Shown: one piece after another, positions 55,104-61,974 of the stretch | Position numbering within the stretch: the stretch's first letter is position 1 | Layout of the letters: every line of letters starts with the position of its first letter | DNA from: a virus | Strand: one strand, 5' to 3' | Length of the DNA: 64,000 bases | IMG/VR virus record: IMGVR_UViG_3300042562_002450 | Span: 124,001-188,000 of that record | Made by a program: the position numbers and the translations under genes | Notes under the pieces: model-generated | Databases searched by the model: none | What the model saw: only the letters and a program-made list of their open reading frames with translations | Told to the model about the DNA's origin: nothing

Positions 55104-55322
55104 ATGACAACATTAAACTACAGCATCACTGTCCTCGATTCTTGTCATCATCAAGTAAAAATCGTAGCAGTTAAAAGAAAGAAAGGTTGTGAGACTGAAT
55201 ACACATTAGAGAATGGATTATTTCTATGTGTATCTGATTCATACATAACCAGTGGTGAAGAATTAATCCCAGTATCTGTTGGTAATAATGAACTGTATCT
55301 ACATGTATCTAAGGTTGCTTAG
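55104..55322 (+). CDS. Small beta-rich protein, paralogue of the gene at 52336
   Basis: 72 aa, starting MTTLNYSITVLDSCHHQVKI. It shares the MTT(I/L)NYSITV-D start and overall strand pattern with the 67-aa protein encoded at 52336. The ribosome binding site is weak (AAAGGGTAATCAA), and it probably relies on coupling to the preceding gene. Unknown function. Confidence 0.65.
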   Translation: MTTLNYSITVLDSCHHQVKIVAVKRKKGCETEYTLENGLFLCVSDSYITSGEELIPVSVGNNELYLHVSKVA

Positions 55323-55332
55323 TATCTCACTA

Positions 55333-55360
55333 TAGAGCTTAACAATATCGTTAGGTTCTA
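55333..55360 (+). repeat. GAGC-type intercistronic hairpin, AATATC loop
   Basis: An 11-bp stem TAGAGCTTAAC/GTTAGGTTCTA (two G.T pairs) with the loop AATATC, 18 bases before the next start. Member of the hairpin family that recurs before several genes in this block. Confidence 0.65.
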
Positions 55361-55378
55361 CAAATTAAGGAGTATCCA

Positions 55379-55588
55379 ATGGCCTATTTCTCTAATGATT
55401 TATCTGTTCGTAAACTTCAGTATCAAGAGTTACTTATCAAAGAAGGAGACTATACCTTTAATGAAGTAAAGGATATGTCCCTCAGAGATTTGCGCGCTGC
55501 TGTTGATGAGGTTCTATGTGTATCTATCACAGAGCTAGTTGTTACTGCTGCTGGTGGTGTCTCTAGACGTACTAGAAAGATTGCTTAA
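55379..55588 (+). CDS. Small protein, unknown
   Basis: 69 aa, starting MAYFSNDLSVRKLQYQELLI, helical, ending in a basic tail (GGVSRRTRKIA). The leader is TAAGGAGTATCCA. No domain is recognised. Confidence 0.65.
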   Translation: MAYFSNDLSVRKLQYQELLIKEGDYTFNEVKDMSLRDLRAAVDEVLCVSITELVVTAAGGVSRRTRKIA

Positions 55589-55599
55589 TTAATCACTAA

Positions 55600-55625
55600 A
55601 GGGCCTAGTAATATAGCTAGGCTCT
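55600..55625 (+). repeat. GGCC-type intercistronic hairpin
   Basis: A 9-bp stem AGGGCCTAG/CTAGGCTCT with the loop TAATATAG, 19 bases before the next ATG. Related in position and 3' strand (GGCTCT) to the GAGC hairpin family. Confidence 0.6.
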
Positions 55626-55644
55626 ATAAAATAAAGGAGTCTCT

Positions 55645-55740
55645 ATGAGAATACTAACTATGAAAATTACCAAATTTAAAGATCAGACTTGGTATGACTT
55701 TTATTACAGAGGCAAGCACTTGCTTTGGATATCTCTATAG
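55645..55740 (+). CDS. 31-aa micro-protein
   Basis: 31 aa: starts MRILTMKITKFKDQTWYDFY, aromatic and basic, with a strong AAAGGAGTCTCT ribosome binding site. Short enough to be missed by gene finders; support comes from the ribosome binding site, its spacing and the surrounding regular gene array. Confidence 0.5.
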   Translation: MRILTMKITKFKDQTWYDFYYRGKHLLWISL

Positions 55741-55787
55741 ACTAACCATACTTGAGGCTAAATGTTTGAAACAACAAAGGAGTATCT

Positions 55788-55964
55788 ATGAAAGCATTAC
55801 TTGGTATCTTACTTATGACTTATTTCTTTGTACTAATGGCTGAAGCAGCTCTTACCGTTGATAAGTTTGGAACACTTGCCGATGTTGCCTCTAAGAATCA
55901 AAGAGCTATTAATAAATTACATGGTAGAAGTCCTGCTGTTGCTTATAACAAGGGAGATCTATGA
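55788..55964 (+). CDS. Small protein with signal-peptide-like N-terminus
   Basis: 58 aa, starting MKALLGILLMTYFFVLMAEA, a hydrophobic stretch followed by AxA-type residues as in a signal peptide or membrane anchor, and a short polar C-terminus. The ribosome binding site is AAAGGAGTATCT. It overlaps the next ORF by ATGA. It may act at the inner membrane. Confidence 0.6.
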   Translation: MKALLGILLMTYFFVLMAEAALTVDKFGTLADVASKNQRAINKLHGRSPAVAYNKGDL

Positions 55965-56023
55965 GATTAGTTGTATTGTTGATTGTTGTTCGTATCGCCT
56001 TTTCTGTTGTCACTTCACTATAA
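55961..56023 (+). CDS. 20-aa hydrophobic micro-ORF
   Basis: 20 codons (MRLVVLLIVVRIAFSVVTSL), almost entirely hydrophobic, starting in an ATGA overlap with the preceding gene and preceded by AAGGGAGATCT. It would be a single-pass membrane peptide. Without homologues it remains tentative. Confidence 0.35.
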   Translation: MRLVVLLIVVRIAFSVVTSL

Positions 56024-56042
56024 ACAATTCAAAGGAGTATCT

Positions 56043-57863
56043 ATGGAAAATTCATCTATCACTAACAATGGAGTTTTTGTGGCTAAATGTAACGAGTGTT
56101 TCGTGTCTATCACTACTGGTGAATTCTGTCACTTGTGTTCACCTTACATGTTAACAAATAAAGGAGCCTCTGTGTCTAAAAACCTTTCTGACAAAGAATT
56201 CTTATTCACTGTTGTACTTGAAGCTGCTACTGAGATTATGAAGTCTAAACGTAAACCCGCTTCTACTAAGCGCTCTAAGTCTTTATTCATCCCTGACCTT
56301 AAGCAGTGTTCTTCTCGTATAGGTTATGGAATGTCTAATTCTGGTATGGTTGAAGATTGCAATCTATTCGATACTGAAAGTCATGGAGACATTGATAGTA
56401 ATGGAAGTGAATATGAAGAAGTTGAATCTTTATCTTTTGAAGATAGAACTGGTACTAGTATTCACGAATCATCTTACTTAGAGTCTCAGTCTAAAGAGTA
56501 TTCTTTTGAAAGTAGCCTAGCTCACTCTAAAGCTGTTCTTCAATCAAGAGATGTCGACACTAAGGATCTATCTGATGAAGTAATTGAAGTTCTAGGTAAG
56601 CAAGTAGCTGATGTGAATGAAGCTCCTAACGCTCGCCTATCTGGTGAATCTAAGTATATTACAACTGTTACTGTTCAGCGCAAGTCTAAGCAGTCAGGCT
56701 TTTGGTACAATGTTAAGGATATTGCTCCATTCATTATTAACAATGAAGCTATCTTTTCTATTGATGACTCTGGTGAAATTGAAGGTCAAAAGTTTGTATC
56801 TGATTATTCTTACGACAAGGTAAGTAAGAAGATGGTTAAGTCTCAGAATTCTGCATTATTGGTTGCAATGAGAACAGTAGGTCTTGATACATTTCACATT
56901 GTTAGCTATGTTGACAATCATACAAATGATTTCAATACAGAGATCGTTGAACAAAGGTTTGTAGTTAAGTCTAAAGGTTTAAAGTCAGGGAATAAGTTTG
57001 AAAATATGAGACTACCTGTTGGTCTTGCTCCATTCAACTACACTGTTAACAAGAAAGGAAAAGTCGTAGAACAAACTACTTTCTTTGAGAATGACACTCT
57101 TGATCTTGAGAATGGTATTGTTATATCTGCAATAATGGATGAGGAGTTCGCTGCAGATGTGGATAATAGATTGCATCAACAAGGCATTCTTACTGGTCGT
57201 TCTAATGTTACCATAGCAATGATGTATGATGACATGTTCAAGGCTGAGTTAGAGCAACGTAAAATGGAAGATCTGACCCTTAGCTATGTAGCAGCTAAAG
57301 CTAAGAAAGATGTATTCATTAAACCTGCTCTTACTGCAGAGTATAAGAGAAAAGCAGTTAAGAAGAATCAAGATCTTCTTTCTTCTACTGAAGGTCAGCT
57401 TATATCTAAGTTCATTGAGAATTCATACATCCCTGACATGGAAGTCAAAGCTGATATCCTTGAGTTTCTTAATCAGAACAAAGCAGATCTTTTACTAATC
57501 AAGAAGATTGCTATTGCTCATCGTGCAATTCGTGGTAGAGGTTTCGAAGCTTCTGTTTATAGAGTATTAGAGAAGATGATAGCAGCAAGTAATAGAAAGA
57601 CAGTGGCTAATCAAGTTGACACTCATGTACTTCTTAATATCAGATCATTAAACAACAAGTCTCTTCTTGTCTCTTCACTTGATGATTCTGAAGTTATTGA
57701 GATCTACGATGTTGCGGTTAAGTTCAGAGCTATTGATGATTCTTGTAACATTGAGCATACTGTTGCTATTCAGATGAAAGATCGCTACATGAAGATTAAA
57801 GGTATTAAATCTCCTGTAGTCAAGCCATCTAATTCCGTCGTTCGTAATGTTAAAGTTTCTTAG
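56043..57863 (+). CDS. Largest protein of the small-gene block, zinc-ribbon-like N-terminus
   Basis: 606 aa from ATG 56043 (AAAGGAGTATCT leader); an upstream ATG at 55983 lies inside the preceding micro-ORF and lacks a site. Residues 15-33 (KCNECFVSITTGEFCHLC) form a CxxC-x11-CxxC pattern like a zinc ribbon. A second start, GTG 56172 with AAAGGAG upstream, would give a shorter product without it. Residues about 60-190 are acidic and Ser-rich. The rest is mixed alpha/beta, with a helical charged region about 400-510. No family is recognised. It is probably a host-takeover or replication-accessory protein. Confidence 0.7.
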   Translation: MENSSITNNGVFVAKCNECFVSITTGEFCHLCSPYMLTNKGASVSKNLSDKEFLFTVVLEAATEIMKSKRKPASTKRSKSLFIPDLKQCSSRIGYGMSNSGMVEDCNLFDTESHGDIDSNGSEYEEVESLSFEDRTGTSIHESSYLESQSKEYSFESSLAHSKAVLQSRDVDTKDLSDEVIEVLGKQVADVNEAPNARLSGESKYITTVTVQRKSKQSGFWYNVKDIAPFIINNEAIFSIDDSGEIEGQKFVSDYSYDKVSKKMVKSQNSALLVAMRTVGLDTFHIVSYVDNHTNDFNTEIVEQRFVVKSKGLKSGNKFENMRLPVGLAPFNYTVNKKGKVVEQTTFFENDTLDLENGIVISAIMDEEFAADVDNRLHQQGILTGRSNVTIAMMYDDMFKAELEQRKMEDLTLSYVAAKAKKDVFIKPALTAEYKRKAVKKNQDLLSSTEGQLISKFIENSYIPDMEVKADILEFLNQNKADLLLIKKIAIAHRAIRGRGFEASVYRVLEKMIAASNRKTVANQVDTHVLLNIRSLNNKSLLVSSLDDSEVIEIYDVAVKFRAIDDSCNIEHTVAIQMKDRYMKIKGIKSPVVKPSNSVVRNVKVS

Positions 57864-57872
57864 TTAATCAGA

Positions 57873-57931
57873 TTAGAGCTCAGCAATAATGCTGGGCTCC
57901 ATAAACAAAAGGTATTGTCACTCATGAAAAA
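57873..57931 (+). repeat. 59-bp perfect repeat, copy 1 (hairpin plus start region)
   Basis: Identical over 59 bases to 58153-58211. It contains the 9-bp hairpin GAGCTCAGC-AATAAT-GCTGGGCTC (57876+, stem 57876-57884/57891-57899), the ribosome binding site AAAAGG and the start codon with the first codons of the downstream gene. Confidence 0.9.
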
Positions 57932-58142
57932 TTTAATCCGTATTACTTGTTTAGAAATTTACTTCCTTCTCTTAAACGAAAAGCACATGTGGCTTGAAAA
58001 AAGAGGAACATACATCGATGATCAATATATGGTTGGTGATGCCATTGCTGATCAGCTATATGGTACTGGACATTATTGGTGGGCTAAGGCTCTTCTTGAA
58101 TGGCAATACAGCAGAGCAACTGGGAAAGTAATAACTAAATAA
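57924..58142 (+). CDS. Small aromatic-rich protein behind duplicated leader
   Basis: 72 aa, starting MKNLIRITCLEIYFLLLNEK, rich in Trp, Tyr and Leu (GTGHYWWAKALLEWQYSRAT). The ATG at 57924 is used rather than TTG 57915 because the AAAGG site is too close to the TTG. Its leader and first two codons are identical to those of the next gene. Possibly membrane- or envelope-associated. Unknown. Confidence 0.6.
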   Translation: MKNLIRITCLEIYFLLLNEKHMWLEKRGTYIDDQYMVGDAIADQLYGTGHYWWAKALLEWQYSRATGKVITK

Positions 58143-58152
58143 TTATAAAAAC

Positions 58153-58211
58153 TTAGAGCTCAGCAATAATGCTGGGCTCCATAAACAAAAGGTATTGTCA
58201 CTCATGAAAAA
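58153..58211 (+). repeat. 59-bp perfect repeat, copy 2
   Basis: Second copy of the hairpin/ribosome-binding-site/start module (see 57873-57931), 280 bases downstream. The downstream coding sequences differ from codon 4 onward, so the translation-initiation cassette was duplicated rather than the gene. Confidence 0.9.
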
Positions 58212-58482
58212 CATTACTATATGGAATTCAAATAAAGTTGAAGTAACAGAAGAGGTGTTTGCTCGCCTTAACTGTGATTTTGTTAATCATAAAGTTCTTA
58301 CTTATGCTGGCTATGCATATGTGTGTTTCATTAAAGATAAGCAGACACATGAGAATGCCTCGAAGGTGGATGTTGGATATTATGTTTCAGGTACTTATAA
58401 ATGCATGTATGGTCCATTTGAGAAAGCAGAAGAGGCATGGCAAATGGTTGAAGAATTAAAGGAATACGATAGAGAGATGTAA
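58204..58482 (+). CDS. Small protein behind duplicated leader, unknown
   Basis: 92 aa, starting MKNITIWNSNKVEVTEEVFA, mixed alpha/beta with a C-terminal acidic helix (EKAEEAWQMVEELKEYDREM). It uses the repeated leader. No family is recognised; the 'GYYVSGTYKCMYGPFEKAEE' segment is typical of small single-domain phage proteins. Confidence 0.6.
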   Translation: MKNITIWNSNKVEVTEEVFARLNCDFVNHKVLTYAGYAYVCFIKDKQTHENASKVDVGYYVSGTYKCMYGPFEKAEEAWQMVEELKEYDREM

Positions 58483-58532
58483 GCAGAGTATGAAAGAGCT
58501 AAACAATAGAACTAACCAACTAAGGAGTAACT

Positions 58533-58841
58533 ATGAATATGTCAGAAAAAGATTTATGCATTATTTTACCACTACTATGCAATGAGATTGCTAACAACTT
58601 AAATGGCTTATTCTACAATGACGACTTTGATGATATGCAAAAGAGAGAGGATTTCGAAAACAAGCTAAGTGTAGCATTTAAGATAATGGATAATTCCAAC
58701 CCTACTGAAGAGTTTAAATCTTGGCTTAATGGTGTATCTGAAAGGTATCAGACAGAAAAGAACGAACACGATAGAGAGGTTCGATATTTTGAAAGAATAG
58801 CAAAATTAGAAAAAGAACTTAATAAAAAAACAAATGACTAA
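58533..58841 (+). CDS. Small helical acidic protein
   Basis: 102 aa, starting MNMSEKDLCIILPLLCNEIA. Predominantly helical and charged, ending in a coiled-coil-like segment (RIAKLEKELNKKTND). The leader is TAAGGAGTAACT. Its last base overlaps the next hairpin. Unknown function. Confidence 0.65.
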   Translation: MNMSEKDLCIILPLLCNEIANNLNGLFYNDDFDDMQKREDFENKLSVAFKIMDNSNPTEEFKSWLNGVSERYQTEKNEHDREVRYFERIAKLEKELNKKTND

Positions 58842-58866
58842 GAGCTCAGCAATATCGTTGGGCTCT
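58841..58866 (+). repeat. GAGC-type intercistronic hairpin, AATATC loop
   Basis: A 10-bp stem AGAGCTCAGC/GTTGGGCTCT (two G.T pairs) with the loop AATATC, 19 bases before the next ATG. The 5' strand matches the 59-bp repeats (GAGCTCAGC), while the 3' strand and loop vary. Confidence 0.65.
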
Positions 58867-58885
58867 AATTACAAAAGGAGTATCT

Positions 58886-59131
58886 ATGAATTTATCTATC
58901 GCTGACGCTATGGTATTTAGAGATCTATTAGAGAATAAGATTGAGCAACTGGATGAGATACTATCTACCATTAAGGAGAGGAGTGAGTTAATTGGAGAAC
59001 CTCTGGATGAGAATGATGAGTATCAGCATGACTGTCACCGTCTTAGTTATTACAAAAAAATGCTAAGTCGGATTCAGTCTTATATATTAGTGGAGATGTC
59101 ACCATCTGAAGATCCAACAACAAAGGAGTAA
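58886..59131 (+). CDS. Small helical coiled-coil protein
   Basis: 81 aa, starting MNLSIADAMVFRDLLENKIE. Two long charged helices are apparent (LEQLDEILSTIKERSE-like, then RLSYYKKMLSRIQSYI). The ribosome binding site is AAAAGGAGTATCT. Two bases separate it from the next gene. Unknown. Confidence 0.65.
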   Translation: MNLSIADAMVFRDLLENKIEQLDEILSTIKERSELIGEPLDENDEYQHDCHRLSYYKKMLSRIQSYILVEMSPSEDPTTKE

Positions 59132-59133
59132 TT

Positions 59134-59364
59134 ATGAAAGACAAAAGAATTAAAAGACAGAAAAGAAGATTAGCGAGAGAACACCTACAGCCAATCGTAT
59201 TAACGAATTATCAAAAGAAGGTAGCATCTATTAAGGTCTTAATGGATAGAGTGGATAGATTCGTAAAAGATTCTGGTGTATCGCAAAAGCTTGAAGCTGC
59301 TGGTATAGAGCGATCTGATTTATTAAAAGCTTTTTTCAAGAGAAACAACAAGAAGAAGGAGTAA
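59134..59364 (+). CDS. Small very basic protein
   Basis: 76 aa, starting MKDKRIKRQKRRLAREHLQP. Strongly basic at both ends (ends KAFFKRNNKKKE), with an amphipathic middle. Probably DNA- or RNA-binding. The ribosome binding site is AAAGGAGTAATT. Last gene before the unusual repeat-like stretch. Confidence 0.65.
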   Translation: MKDKRIKRQKRRLAREHLQPIVLTNYQKKVASIKVLMDRVDRFVKDSGVSQKLEAAGIERSDLLKAFFKRNNKKKE

Positions 59365-59366
59365 TT

Positions 59367-59700
59367 ATGAGAGATATACTCCGTGACCTCCGTTTCGTCG
59401 TGCCTCCTCAACTGCGGCATTCACCTTGCTTCCGCAAGTCTCATGTGTCACTCCGTTTGTTTACACAAACTTCGTGCCATCCCTCGTTACGATTCGCATT
59501 CGCTCATCTCCCTCTTTGCTTCGCATTGGGGGAAGCTGCAGCATTCGCTTTGCTTACGCAAACCTCATGCCTCCGCTGGGATCTAATACGGGTAACTCAC
59601 TGCACTCACTAATGTTCGTTCCATTCGTCCTTGGGATTGGATCCTTGGGACTAGGGAAGCTCACTTCGTTCGCACATAGCTCGGCATAGCCTCGCATATC
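59367..59700. repeat. GC-richer repetitive stretch of unlike composition
   Basis: About 330 bases with much higher C and G content than the neighbours and many short repeats: TTCGCATTCGCT, GCAAGTCTCATG/GCAAACCTCATG, CTTCGTGCC/TTCGTCGTGCC and CTCGGCATAGCCTCGCATA. An ORF of 81 codons begins at 59367 behind AAGGAGTAATT, but its product (with two LLTQTSC/LFTQTSC repeats) looks like translated repeat DNA. I read it as an insertion of repetitive DNA that destroyed or replaced a small gene. Confidence 0.5.
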
Positions 59701-59745
59701 AATGGTATCTTTTTTGGATACTAAAACAGAAACAAGGGGATTAAG

Positions 59746-60294
59746 ATGAAAACAAAGATTAAGATTAAAGACTTGAATCTTGAGTTAATGAGTTTGTATT
59801 TCAATGATACATGGGGAACTAAGGATACGTTCATTGCTGCAGTGAATGTAAATTACAATAAGGAGACAGGAGAGGAGATCGGGGTAGAGGAAGTGTTGAC
59901 TCCGAGATTTGATACTGTATCGGTACTTAGTCAATGGGTAGAAGATAACGTTGCTGATCTTGGCGATCAGTTATGTAATGCTGCTTTGTTCATAGAAGAT
60001 GAGCAAACGTATGAAGTCTTTACCAGTAGTGAAGTTACTTATGCGTTTTCTGATTTCATTACAGTAGAGCAAAAGAAATTAAACTATGAGTTCTATTGCA
60101 AGAAGCTAGCTACAGCTAACAACTGGGCTAAGCTTAAGATTGTGAGAGAATCTGTCCTTGCTGGCCAGAAAGGAAAAAACGGGATGTTCTTCTTTAATCC
60201 AGGAGAGTCAAAAGAGTTCTGGAGAAAATACAATGAGAAGAAAAACATTTTAAATCAGGCAATCAAAACAAAGAATGGGAAACGTTCGGCATAG
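59746..60294 (+). CDS. Mid-sized acidic protein, unknown
   Basis: 182 aa, starting MKTKIKIKDLNLELMSLYFN, mixed alpha/beta, with 'TPRFDTVSVLSQWVEDNVAD' in the middle and a basic C-terminus (EKKNILNQAIKTKNGKRSA). The leader is AAGGGGATTAAG. Its 3' end carries the TTCGGCATAGCCTCA repeat. No family is recognised. Confidence 0.65.
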   Translation: MKTKIKIKDLNLELMSLYFNDTWGTKDTFIAAVNVNYNKETGEEIGVEEVLTPRFDTVSVLSQWVEDNVADLGDQLCNAALFIEDEQTYEVFTSSEVTYAFSDFITVEQKKLNYEFYCKKLATANNWAKLKIVRESVLAGQKGKNGMFFFNPGESKEFWRKYNEKKNILNQAIKTKNGKRSA

Positions 60295-60345
60295 CCTCAC
60301 ATAGATAAATTTGTAACTTATGTAACTTAAACAAATGGAGATCAT

Positions 60346-60555
60346 ATGAAAGACTTAGTAACACTATTCGCAACTAACCATATCGGTAATGTTGAAAGAG
60401 AAAGAGAAAGAGAATACAGAGTATCGTCTAGATTACAAATGGATGATCATTACGCTCCCAAGTCTGGTAGCTTCGTTAATGAGAAAGTTAAACCATTAAC
60501 TGACTGTGAAGTAATCGAATTAAACATTCAGCGCGCTTTTAACAAAGCTGCTTAA
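60346..60555 (+). CDS. Small protein with Arg-Glu run
   Basis: 69 aa, starting MKDLVTLFATNHIGNVERER; a tandem Glu-Arg run (encoded by GAAAGA repeats near 60395) is followed by a Lys-rich region. The leader is AAATGGAGATCAT. The Glu-Arg run is encoded by a simple hexamer repeat and may vary in length between relatives. Confidence 0.6.
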   Translation: MKDLVTLFATNHIGNVEREREREYRVSSRLQMDDHYAPKSGSFVNEKVKPLTDCEVIELNIQRAFNKAA

Positions 60556-60585
60556 AACATAAAAAATAAAACTAAGGATAACACA

Positions 60586-60897
60586 ATGAGTAAATTATTC
60601 AATAGAGCTAAGGTAATGAAAGGATTTGATTACAGTAATAAATTCTGCACGTTGCTTATCGCACGTAGCCAAGTGATTCAAAAGGTTGCTGAGATAGGAT
60701 TAAAGGTAGGAAATAATAATCAGTTGAAAGAAAGCTTTTGTGACTCATTAGAAGCAATTTGTTTGGTAATTGAAGATAGAGCTATTGGTTTATACAATAT
60801 GTATTCTGACGAATACCAAGGTGATGTAGAGGATTTAATGAATAAGTATAATGCTTTTGAAACTTTAAAATCTGAAATAATTAAAAAAGAATACTAG
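60586..60897 (+). CDS. Small helical protein, unknown
   Basis: 103 aa, starting MSKLFNRAKVMKGFDYSNKF. It appears all-helical, with basic N-terminal and acidic C-terminal halves (SDEYQGDVEDLMNKYNAFET). The ribosome binding site is AAGGATAACACA (weak). It is followed by a terminator. Unknown. Confidence 0.6.
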   Translation: MSKLFNRAKVMKGFDYSNKFCTLLIARSQVIQKVAEIGLKVGNNNQLKESFCDSLEAICLVIEDRAIGLYNMYSDEYQGDVEDLMNKYNAFETLKSEIIKKEY

Positions 60898-60938
60898 GAG
60901 TAGTGACCCTAGTTAGTCGTAGATACTTCCTTTGTTTG

Positions 60939-60976
60939 ACCAGTAGATAGTGAGCAATGGGCTACTACTGGTTTTT
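60939..60976 (+). terminator. Intrinsic terminator
   Basis: Stem ACCAGTAG (60939-60946) / CTACTGGT (60965-60972) followed by TTTT, in the 100-base gap after the 103-aa gene. It would end the upstream small-gene transcript. Confidence 0.65.
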
Positions 60977-60997
60977 ACTTAAAACCTTGGAGATAAA

Positions 60998-61279
60998 ATG
61001 AATGTAATATTCTTTATTATAATGATCCCTTTGTTAGCACTCCGCCTCGCCTTCGCTATCATATTAGCAACAATGAAAACAATAGAAGTAATTGTTCAAA
61101 TGTCTTGTTTCACGGTTAGTATCCTAATCGCACCTTTTGTTTGGTTATTTGAACAAAAGATAGATCGGAAGCTAATCCCAGTACTACAATCTGAAGAAGC
61201 TCGCCAAGGCTCGCACCCTCGGCAAAGCCTCGGTAACCATTCGGCAAAGCCTCATGATACCCATTTTCGAGTCTCATAA
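60998..61279 (+). CDS. Small membrane protein with repeat-derived tail
   Basis: 93 aa. Residues 1-50 form two adjacent hydrophobic segments (VIFFIIMIPLLALRLAFAII, then VQMSCFTVSILIAPFVWLF). The C-terminal 30 residues are encoded by a CGGCAAAGCCTC repeat (about 61220-61256), so the tail may be a recent addition. The leader is TTGGAGATAAA. An inner-membrane role (holin-like size) is conceivable but unsupported by context. Confidence 0.55.
   Translation: MNVIFFIIMIPLLALRLAFAIILATMKTIEVIVQMSCFTVSILIAPFVWLFEQKIDRKLIPVLQSEEARQGSHPRQSLGNHSAKPHDTHFRVS
61194..61256 (+). repeat. CGGCAAAGCCTC repeat unit cluster
   Basis: Two copies of CGGCAAAGCCTC (61223-61234 and 61243-61254), with a related AAGGCTCGC just upstream. 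The core GGC-AAA-GCC is a short hairpin. Related sequences with ATA in the loop occur at 59681 and 60286. All lie at or near gene ends. Confidence 0.6.
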
Positions 61280-61313
61280 CTCACAATACACAAAAACAAT
61301 CCGGGAGGATTAT

Positions 61314-61913
61314 ATGTCATCATCAAATGCTCGTGATCTTGAACTTAAAAACCTAGCTGACCAAGCTAAAACTGATTTTGTTATTGTTCAACAACATCCT
61401 GAGAAACTAGAAGAGATCCTTGATAGAACTGTTAAAGCTAAAGAAAACTTTGCAAGTGACTACAAAGAAGCAAAAGAAAAAGGATTATCTCAAACTCGCA
61501 AAGATTCCAATAAGACAATTGACGATCTGCTTCGAGAACTACAAACGCTTCGTGGACCTGAATTCCCAGCTGGAAGTCCACTAAGTCTTGAAGCTGCTAG
61601 CCGAGTTAGTGAAGTAAAGTCCATCATCAATAAGATGACAATGGATCCTCAAAGTGAAGAAGAAGCTCGTAAAGCATGGACTGGCCTATACAAATACGGA
61701 CGAGGCATTGCTACAAATCATGCGGTGTATCTACAGTGTAAACAAATGTATTATGATAAATTGGCTTCTAATTACCTGAGATATGCTCAAGGTTCATCTG
61801 ATAGGTCTGAAGGAAGAGATAGAGCTATCCTGAACAAAGTTACTAATGGAGCTGTTAACTACAAACCAGAATTTGTTCAAGCTATCTGTAACCTGCTAGA
61901 GCCAAAAGCCTAG
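61314..61913 (+). CDS. Helical charged protein, unknown
   Basis: 199 aa from ATG 61314, chosen because GGGAGGATTAT precedes it; the longer frame from 61254 runs into the repeat. Starts MSSSNARDLELKNLADQAKT; coiled-coil-like up to residue 110, then 'EEARKAWTGLYKYGRGIATN' and a helical end. First of four genes with a more uniform style (61314-63720). Function is unknown. Confidence 0.65.
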   Translation: MSSSNARDLELKNLADQAKTDFVIVQQHPEKLEEILDRTVKAKENFASDYKEAKEKGLSQTRKDSNKTIDDLLRELQTLRGPEFPAGSPLSLEAASRVSEVKSIINKMTMDPQSEEEARKAWTGLYKYGRGIATNHAVYLQCKQMYYDKLASNYLRYAQGSSDRSEGRDRAILNKVTNGAVNYKPEFVQAICNLLEPKA

Positions 61914-61924
61914 TTGAATATTCA

Positions 61925-61953
61925 AAGAGCCTGACTTAAACAGTTGGGCTCTT
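61925..61953 (+). repeat. GAGCC/GGCTC intercistronic hairpin
   Basis: AAGAGCC (61925-61931) pairs with GGGCTCTT (61946-61953), with the loop about TGACTTAAACAGTT, between the 199-aa and 259-aa genes. Resembles the other GAGC hairpins in place and stem. A following TTATTC run is weak as a terminator. Confidence 0.55.
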
Positions 61954-61974
61954 ATTCAAAACAAGGAGCAACTT

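Noticed and set aside
59367-59612. 81-codon ORF in the GC-richer island as a real gene
   Set aside because: Despite a good ribosome binding site the product is built from translated short repeats and has no protein-like pattern, so it is listed as repeat DNA.
60998-61279. Holin assignment for the two-segment membrane protein
   Set aside because: The size fits, but no lysis gene lies nearby and the C-terminus is repeat-derived, so the function is left open.
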